Source: Paratinospora sagittata
Lineage: Eukaryota > Streptophyta > Magnoliopsida > Ranunculales > Menispermaceae
Assembly (NCBI GenBank): GCA_035771175.1
Contig: CM069600.1
Location: forward strand, 12,666,420 to 12,730,419
Length of the DNA stretch: 64,000 nucleotides
Reading direction: 5' to 3'
The notes under the pieces are model-generated. The model saw nothing but the letters and a program-made list of their open reading frames with translations. It ran no database searches and was not told the DNA's origin. Shown here in pieces: positions 57,440-64,000 of the stretch (position 1 is its first letter; every line of letters starts with the position of its first letter). The translations under genes were made by a program, and so were the position numbers.

Positions 57440-60147
57440 TGTCACGACCTATGATCTGTGACATCATGATCGGCACAGATCCCCGTGTATATCCTCCTTC
57501 GATATACATGGCATCCCGATAAGCCTTTTAATATACATCATAATCTCAAATATACAACAATAAACACATAGACATAAATAAGAACATCATTATAAAACAA
57601 ACCCAAAATGACAACCAGAATTTTTTTTTTCTCCAAGTCCACAGTGTTCAAAAGTACAAAAATTATACTTAACCATAAGTAAAAATCCATCTAAATGTTA
57701 AGTATAAACATTAGGTGTTACATAGTACAATTTATCCAAAATAAATGCAGAAAAGTACTAACACCTACGTCAACAGAAGTACGGGAACGCTTTGCAGCTA
57801 AGCTTTCCCCTTCCCCTTCCTATTAGGTCCTGAAAAGATAAGGATGAGGGTGAGCAACAACAATCTCAGTGAATGTTCTATACAAGTGGCAACATATATA
57901 TGCATTTAATTAAAACATTGCAAGATCATTAAAACCATTTAAATAACATGGGTATAAACAAGATTACATACATGCCAATATAATGTATCATGTCATAAAT
58001 AAGACAATGCATACCATTTTATAAACATGCGTATGCAACCTAAACACCTCCTGAGTAAGAATCAATACAAGGGCCTTGTGTGCGTGATACCCATGCCCGA
58101 TCAACTTCTTACTCGTATCTATTAGGATTCCTAGGATTGTATGAACCACAGGATCCGCCCACCAAGATAAGTATCATGCCTAGGTGAATCCTAACATACA
58201 CAACCCATAGAAATCCTATGCAAGGTCCACAATTGAGGATTATCGGTCTGCCCAATAGGATTCCATAAAAATCTCAAGCTTAGGGAATACAATATAACTC
58301 AATTGTTTTCCCAACTGATTATGCTCAAATACAGTTCATGAATTCAATAAATAATGCATACTACATTAGATAAGCATTTAAAACATTTTATACTACAATG
58401 TCACATATAGAAATCACAAGTAAAAGAAACACTCACGACTTGATTGGCTAGACCAAACCAATCCAAATTCCAAGAAGCACTAGAAAGCCACCAATCACCC
58501 CGATGCAACTCAATCCTCAATTGGGTTATTTGTGTTTATTTAGATCAACTACAAATCTTGAAACATACATGGTTTATACAAAACTGAAAATCAGTCCAAG
58601 TATGCTAACCAACCATGTTTAAACCCAAATTAAATGCCAATTAAGATTCTAAAATGGTTCTACACATGAGTCAATCCCATATTGCCCAATTTAACCATTT
58701 AATACCCAATTAACCCACATTTACCCCAATTGAATGCAATATGTTGATCTAACCACTATAATACATGACACTTAATCATAAATAGGGTTAGTTAGACTAA
58801 TTGCAAGCCAATTTGATCAATTGACATCAATTAGGTCAAAATCCCCAAATCATATGAAATTTCTCAAATTACAAGGCCTAGGCCAAAATTGCACTACACC
58901 TAGGGTTTCCAGCTATCAAGATCAGAAAATTGGACCACTATAACTCCACATTTACCCATCTATTCATCATATATTACATGCAAATCCAATGACAAACCCT
59001 AAGTCCAAAATCCTAGGTTTAGGTCAATACACATAACCACTCCAATTTCTTGCTAGAAATTGGGGGTTTTAGCTTCAATAGGTTCCCAATGGCCTCTAAT
59101 CAAACATACATGACATGCAAACCCTAACTCTAAGATCTGTTCTTCCAACACCCTCCACAAATTTCGGGATTCATGGGTTTCACCATTGGGGTTGTTCTAG
59201 GTTAGGAAAGACCATTAGTATCATAAACAAGCATAAAATAGCCTAAACATGTAAACCCTAGGTCAAGAACCCACCAAATCCGGGATTCATATAAACCCTA
59301 GGTCAAAATAAAACTTGCAAACACACATGGAAGAGATAGAAAGAATAAAATGAGGAAGAAATGCAAACCTTAGAGAGGTTTTGGGCAATAATGCACCAAA
59401 CCCTAGCCTTTCCCTCTCCCTTATCTTCTCCCCTTCTTTTCCTCTACTCTAAGCTCCTTTCCCTCTCTTCTAAGTGAAAAATGAGCAAGTGTGCCGAAAA
59501 TTAGAGTGTGGTTGCTTTTATAGAAAAGTTTGGGCCCACAAGAAAAAACCACTTAAAAGGAACAATTTTTTTTTTCTGTTGCAATTACTTTCACTTAGAT
59601 AATCAATTTCTTATAAACTACTCCCCAATTTAACATCTTAACCGTTTCGAATTTTTATGATTAGTTAAAAATCTTCTGGTAAAATTTCAGCTCAATCCAA
59701 TGGTGGGATTGTGAGATACAACCGTTTCATCAAAACTGCGCAAGAAAATTTGTAAATCTGTGAAATAGTGTTTAGAGTCTTATACCTCACAGTAAACAAC
59801 TCCGATCAAGATCTTCATCACTCATAATGAAGATCTATTAGAGAAGAATAAGCTGACAAAATTTTAGCTCAATCAGACTTCGGATCTAGGCGATCAATCC
59901 ATTGATATAATCGGTGACAGAAATTTCTTCTTCCATGGAGCGAGCTCCACTGATCCAAATCACCGTTTTCGACATGTTTCGACGTCGAACGGGTCTCCGA
60001 TTATTCTGAAACTTTACGCACGCATTAAACAACTTAAAAGCATGCACAGACACTCGAACCAACACGTGTCGAGCATCAAATATGTATATGCATACGTATG
60101 CGGGTACTATACGCAAAATGACGTCATCCTAAGGTATGAGAGTTACA
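57440..60147 (-). mobile_element. L: minus-strand solo LTR nested in K, 2.7 kb
   Basis: The plus-strand left end is TGTCACGACC and the right end is GAGAGTTACA. The flanks TTTTC and ATTTC agree at four of five bases. It carries the shared LTR box on the minus strand (57830-57885), a TATA (CTATAAAAGC, about 59512-59523) and a CT-rich tract (59400-59475). The layout recalls the E1 LTR. No internal region. Confidence 0.75.
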
Positions 60148-60813
60148 ATTTCATACTGAGCTTAATCTCTATCTTTCTTTGAAAATGTATTTGAAAGTTA
60201 CTGAACTGTTTTCACTCAAATTTTCAGCATTGTTTTATTCATTTATCATTCTTGTTGAACGAGAAATTTGAGAGATAGTTCATAGTATACAATTGTACTT
60301 TATTTCATATCTTGTAAATTGTATCGAGTTGTAACAGTAGTTATACAAACTACTGAGTATCAAACATTGTTTGTGTTTTACCAAGTGGTTGTTCTCAAGC
60401 CAGTAATTTTAGAGGTTTAGGTTAGTCTCATACCCAGAAGTTGAGATAGGTAGTTGTCTAGCTTGTAAGTGAAGAGGTATAGGTAGTTTTTTAGCCTGTA
60501 AGTCAAGAGGTTGAGGTTGGTCTCAAGCCTGCAAGTTGAGCATTGAAACGGTTTTTATCACACCCGGAAGTTGAGAAAAGGTGTAACGGTTTGGTTGTCA
60601 CCCATAAAAGAATCCGTTAGTGAAAGTTTCAAATCCTAACTGAGGAGGTTAGGTAGTGGACGTAGACGTAGGCAAGTCGCCGAACCACTCTAAATCAACT
60701 GTGTTGATTCTATTTACATTTTCGCATTTACTTATTTCCATTGTAATATGTAATTGTCTAAGTGTCCAATTCACCCCCGCCCCCCTCTTGGGCATACATG
60801 GGCCAACAACCAC

Positions 60814-61148
60814 AAAGTCTGTTAAGTCTCAAAAATTGCAAATGGAGTTTTCTACCTTCACATATGAGAATTCCAAAGCATTGGTAAGGGGATACATTGG
60901 AAATGTAACAAGACCCAATATGACTTCGATGTGACCTCATTGTGAACCACTATCCTTGGGATAATCCAAATCAAAGGTCTAAGATGGCAATTTTTAAAAT
61001 TTTCCTATTGTAGAGACGCAAGTATTAAAGCCCAACTCCTTAGAATTCCTTGAGATTGCGGGTGGATTCAATTCATTAAGATGACACGCACATCCATGTG
61101 ATGCACTTAACTGAATTTCGAAGGCGAATTCCTTTAAGGGCGTAGAGT
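60814..61148 (+). other. Tail of plus-strand element N, with hairpin and purine tract
   Basis: No clear coding sequence. 61106-61124 (AATTTCGAAGGCGAATTCC) and TTTAAGGGCGTAGAG resemble the hairpin and polypurine tract before the E1 and G LTRs, and an LTR start follows at once. Confidence 0.6.
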
Positions 61149-61591
61149 GTGATACTCCAGGTTTAGGTTAAATATAAACCTAGTTAATAAACCAAGGTTA
61201 AATAGCACATCATTGCTTAACTAACCTAAAATACTATACTACAATTCGTGATCATATAATTGTTAACCTATACGATTCATCACTTAGCTCGTCCCTAAAT
61301 ATACTGCGATAAAGTATATTTTGATGATCACAAACAAAGTACTTTTCGGTGCTAAACATGCGTGTATCAAGATTTCATCAAAGCACTTAAGGAAAGTAAA
61401 AAGTCAAGGAACAACTCGATCGAGGAACTCAAAGATCACATCCAACGGTCAAGTTCGTCTCAACCAAAGAACTTCAACGATCACATCATGATTTCAAGAT
61501 CACTTCACTCGAACGATTTGATCAAGCTTCAAGACTACATCTCTTAATCAACGTTTAAGTCATTCAACTCCGCAAAGCTCTTATTGAAGAT
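61149..61591 (+). repeat. N: first 443 bases of a 3' LTR, cut by M
   Basis: TGTGATACTCCAGG begins it. The next 120 bases match the start of LTR H in inverted orientation (TTAATAAACCAAGGTTA, CTTAACTAACCTAAAATACT). It stops where TGGTAATACCC of M starts. The rest should lie beyond the right window edge if M is complete. Confidence 0.7.
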
Positions 61592-62836
61592 TGGTAATAC
61601 CCTAGGTTTGCACCAAAAAAAAAAAAAATTGCGCCCGAACCTTCAGGCGCCATTTTTCCTATTTAAGGAACCCCTCCCCCTCCCCATTTCTCACCAAAAT
61701 CACTTATCCTTGTGATTTTCCTTATCTCTTTCACTCATTTTGAGTTTTTGTCTTCTCTTTTGAGACTCTCTGTACAGTGCAATGTGGTTCTGCTCGGGGG
61801 AAGGCTCCAGTTTTCAAAGGTGTTTTTATCTGATGGTGGGGAACAAAACATAGGTTTACGTGTCTTATAACTTTTATTAAAGTTTACATTCATTTATCAT
61901 TATGTCTACTATTGACACTGCATTATTGTGTATAATGTTTATACTTGTCATACTTATGCCTGTATATTTGGAGTTCATGTATTACACCGTTGTTATGTCG
62001 GATTAGTGGTCAATCTGGCTCAACCAGACTCAATCTTGGCCACAATAACTTTAAATAGTGAACGGGAGGCAGGGTGTTGCTCTAGACGATTAGTATTTAA
62101 GTAGACCTCGTGTCTCACCTCTCAAATGGAGACTGATCTGGTTGGTCTTATTTGAAAGTTATTAGCTTATACAAGTAATACTGAATGTCTTAACCTTGCA
62201 CGTAGTGATACCAAATCTTGTCTAAATGTTAAGTAAAGACCAGACCAGTTCATGCATTGGCATCATACATAGCACCACCTAGGGACGTATGTGGTTTATG
62301 ATTCATAGAATAGTTAGAAACAATGCTCGCTATTCATTATATTTCTCTGGAGAGGGACGTACAATGAGAACCCGGCTACTCCTAAGGAGGGACATCTGAA
62401 CGTGAACTCAGGCGATGTACAATCATCAAACCAATACGAGATGGTGTCATGCATACATACATGTTGGATTGATTATGATGCTCTGATGTGTATTTAAGAT
62501 ATTTGATTATGAAGTTTGTTTTATTAATTGTTATATTCACGAACTATTTTACCCACTGAGCGTGTAGCTCACCCCGTTGTTATCCAATTTTTCACAGGTG
62601 ATTAGGGTGGACTGGGTGCAGGTTTTTGGGCCCACATTTTGTACCCTTTGTATTATTCATTGGGGATTTTGGGAGAATGTTCCCTTAACTATTCATGTAC
62701 AAATATATTCTGAAATTAATGAAATCAGACTTGTACTTAATCGTGTTTCCGCGTACTCTGCAATCGTTATGATGCCAATTCACGTCCCGTCCGTGAGTGT
62801 CCTGCTGGTTTAGGCTTGTCCGGGCGGGGTGTGACA
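61592..62836 (+). repeat. 5' LTR of M
   Basis: 1245 bp from TGGTAATACCC to GGGGTGTGACA. It shares most of its length with the E2 LTR. It has an A run, a CGAACCTTCAGGCGCC word, a TATA-like CTATTTAAGG (about 61660) and the shared LTR box (62548-62597). Confidence 0.8.
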
Positions 62837-62841
62837 TTTAA

Positions 62842-62854
62842 TGCTATCAGAGTG
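62842..62854 (+). other. Primer-binding site of M (diverged)
   Basis: TGCTATCAGAGTG lies five bases after the LTR end, differing from TGGTATCAGAGC at two of twelve positions. Confidence 0.65.
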
Positions 62855-62869
62855 TAAGGTCCACGGCCC

Positions 62870-63267
62870 GCCCAAGTCCACCAAATTAGGGGAAGAAATT
62901 ATTTATTAGATATATATATCTCTAGGACTATATATATATATATATGTGAATTATATATAGTTGAGATTTATATTAAATATATATCTAGAAAACTATATAG
63001 TTTTTATATAGTTTGGATTCAAATATATATATAGTTATGATTTATGAAAACTATATATATATAGTTATGATTAAATATATGTATCTTTATATCTATGTAT
63101 ATTTGAGATATATATATCATATTGCTAATGGAAAATTTGGATTAAATGATGGCATAAACATTAAGAGAAAAATAGAAAATATTGTCCAACGAACAAACCA
63201 TAAATCTTAAAAATGTTAGGAATATATTTTGTGTCTTTCACAAGTTTATTTTCCTTTCAGCAAGATA
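62870..63267 (+). other. AT-rich leader of M
   Basis: Built largely of TATATA words and repeats of ACTATATATATAGTTATGAT type (62905-63125). It ends in TTTATTTTCCTTTCAG (63246-63260), a good splice-acceptor-like signal, seven bases before the start codon of the next frame. Confidence 0.6.
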
Positions 63268-64000
63268 ATGACCTCAAGTGAAGGAACAACTTCCAGTAGT
63301 CGGGAACCAATTCCCACCAGACTCAAGGAGTTGTTCGAAAGGGAGGTTATGACTATGAGGAGTATCGACAATAGAGATCTCCGCCTCCGTCCGATCCTTC
63401 ACAAAAAACTCGCAACACTGGCGTGGTTGAACATAACAAAAGTTGAGGGTTACGTCTCTTACAACTTTGTGAAATCCTTCTACGAAGCCATGAATTACGT
63501 AGGACTTCAAGAAGATGGGATCAGCCCTGTTTTGGAGACAACGGTAAGGGGAATAAAGATTTCTATCAACACCGAAATTATTGTGCGACTTATGGAGATC
63601 CCGATTGAAGATAGAATCATTGATCCACACAAACCCCAGACAGTTGCAGAGATCGCGGAGTCCAAAGAACAGTTGTTCAATTCCCTCGCCAAAAAGTTGT
63701 ACACCCAATTGACGTGCGCCCACCTCCCAAACAATCTCCTTAAACCACCTCTTGCCGGCCTTGGAAAGATCGTATTCTACAACATCTTACCGGAAATGGT
63801 GACTAGAGGTGTTATGTCAAGGGCTCAACTCCTTGTGCTATACTACATAGAAAAGAAAATTAAGGTCTCCTTACCTCACATCATCATCCAGCAAATGTTG
63901 CGAGTGATTCAAAACCCTTTAAGAAAGGAACTCCTCGGCTACAGAGTCTTGATCATGAGGATGCTATACGAGGCAAACGTCAACACTTTTGATGAGTTTT
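63268..64000 (+). CDS. ORF in M resembling the putative plant transposon protein domain; 3' end outside the window
   Basis: An open frame of 244 codons from ATG at 63268 (MTSSEGTTSSSREPIPTRLK) to the window edge without a stop. Its wording (NFVKSFYEAMNYVGLQ, TTVRGIKISINTEIIVRLME, IVFYNILPEMVTRG, LLVLYYIEKKIKVSLPHI, LGYRVLIMRMLYEANV) resembles the large plant family annotated as putative plant transposon protein (Pfam Transposase_32). The family has no proven activity. It has no zinc knuckle or catalytic motif here. It occupies the place where gag would be, so M may be a large non-autonomous derivative carrying this frame, or an element with an extra ORF before gag. The unbroken frame suggests selection or recent origin. 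Confidence 0.72.
   Translation, partial: MTSSEGTTSSSREPIPTRLKELFEREVMTMRSIDNRDLRLRPILHKKLATLAWLNITKVEGYVSYNFVKSFYEAMNYVGLQEDGISPVLETTVRGIKISINTEIIVRLMEIPIEDRIIDPHKPQTVAEIAESKEQLFNSLAKKLYTQLTCAHLPNNLLKPPLAGLGKIVFYNILPEMVTRGVMSRAQLLVLYYIEKKIKVSLPHIIIQQMLRVIQNPLRKELLGYRVLIMRMLYEANVNTFDEF

Larger units (their letters stand above)
56612..60808 (+). mobile_element. K: copia-like solo LTR, split by solo LTR L
   Basis: It starts TGTTGGCCTAATTGGCC and ends GGGCCAACA, with ACCAC on both sides (56607-56611, 60809-60813). Its own length is about 1.49 kb (56612-57439 and 60148-60808). It has an AGGACGCTGAT array in U3, a TATA box (CTATATATA, 57282-57290), and GTGGACGTAG...CCGAACCAC plus a CCAATTCACCCCC tail near its end, as in copia-like LTRs. 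Confidence 0.87.

Overview
The window is nuclear DNA of a flowering plant, probably a dicot. The evidence is one intron-rich nuclear gene for a plastid fatty-acid enzyme set among layers of LTR retrotransposons of plant type (Ty3/gypsy Tekay-like and Athila-like, plus copia-like LTRs). I cannot name the species. I saw no rRNA gene, no complete tRNA gene, no CRISPR array and no bacterial-style operon.

Layout. 1-7639: a young Tekay-like Ty3/gypsy element (called E1), cut by the left window edge, with an intact protease-RT-RNaseH-integrase-chromodomain frame but a broken gag. It sits inside the RT region of an older remnant, E2 (7640-9060). 9061-12785: AT-rich spacer. 12786-23969 (minus): a seven-exon KAS1 gene for chloroplast 3-oxoacyl-ACP synthase I, 485 residues. 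It is the only ordinary host gene I can support. 24124-27327: AT-rich spacer with MITE-like elements.

27328-64000 is almost wholly nested retroelement DNA. There are solo LTRs D (27328-29573), J (29983-33977, holding copia-like solo LTR Q at 30964-33376), K (56612-60808, holding solo LTR L at 57440-60147) and probably R2 (34519-35696). A minus-strand nest runs P, H, F, G, then an Athila-like element. H lies against P. F lies in the leader of H. G lies in the leader array of F and is bounded by a GTGCG duplication. The Athila-like element lies in the 5' LTR of G. At the right end, a plus-strand LTR fragment N is interrupted by element M. The LTR of M is followed by a primer site and an open frame that leaves the window, resembling the putative plant transposon protein domain rather than gag.

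Four things stand out. A 142-bp near-perfect palindrome at 28301-28442 has LTR-type TG...CA ends and a 5-bp target duplication; both its ends look like LTR starts. A 290-bp unit at 54082-54371 has the reverse arrangement: both ends look like LTR 3' ends, again with a 5-bp duplication, and its core looks like a tRNA-type Pol III promoter. Nearly every gypsy-type LTR here carries the same small box, ACTGAGC...GCTCAC...TTTCAGG. Most of the LTR families also carry their own GC-rich degenerate tandem array. A long inverted repeat at 55430-55832, followed by two perfect short hairpins, is a candidate small-RNA source.

Boundaries given with a target-site duplication are well supported. Class names of degraded LTRs are inferences from layout and from similarity between copies within the window.
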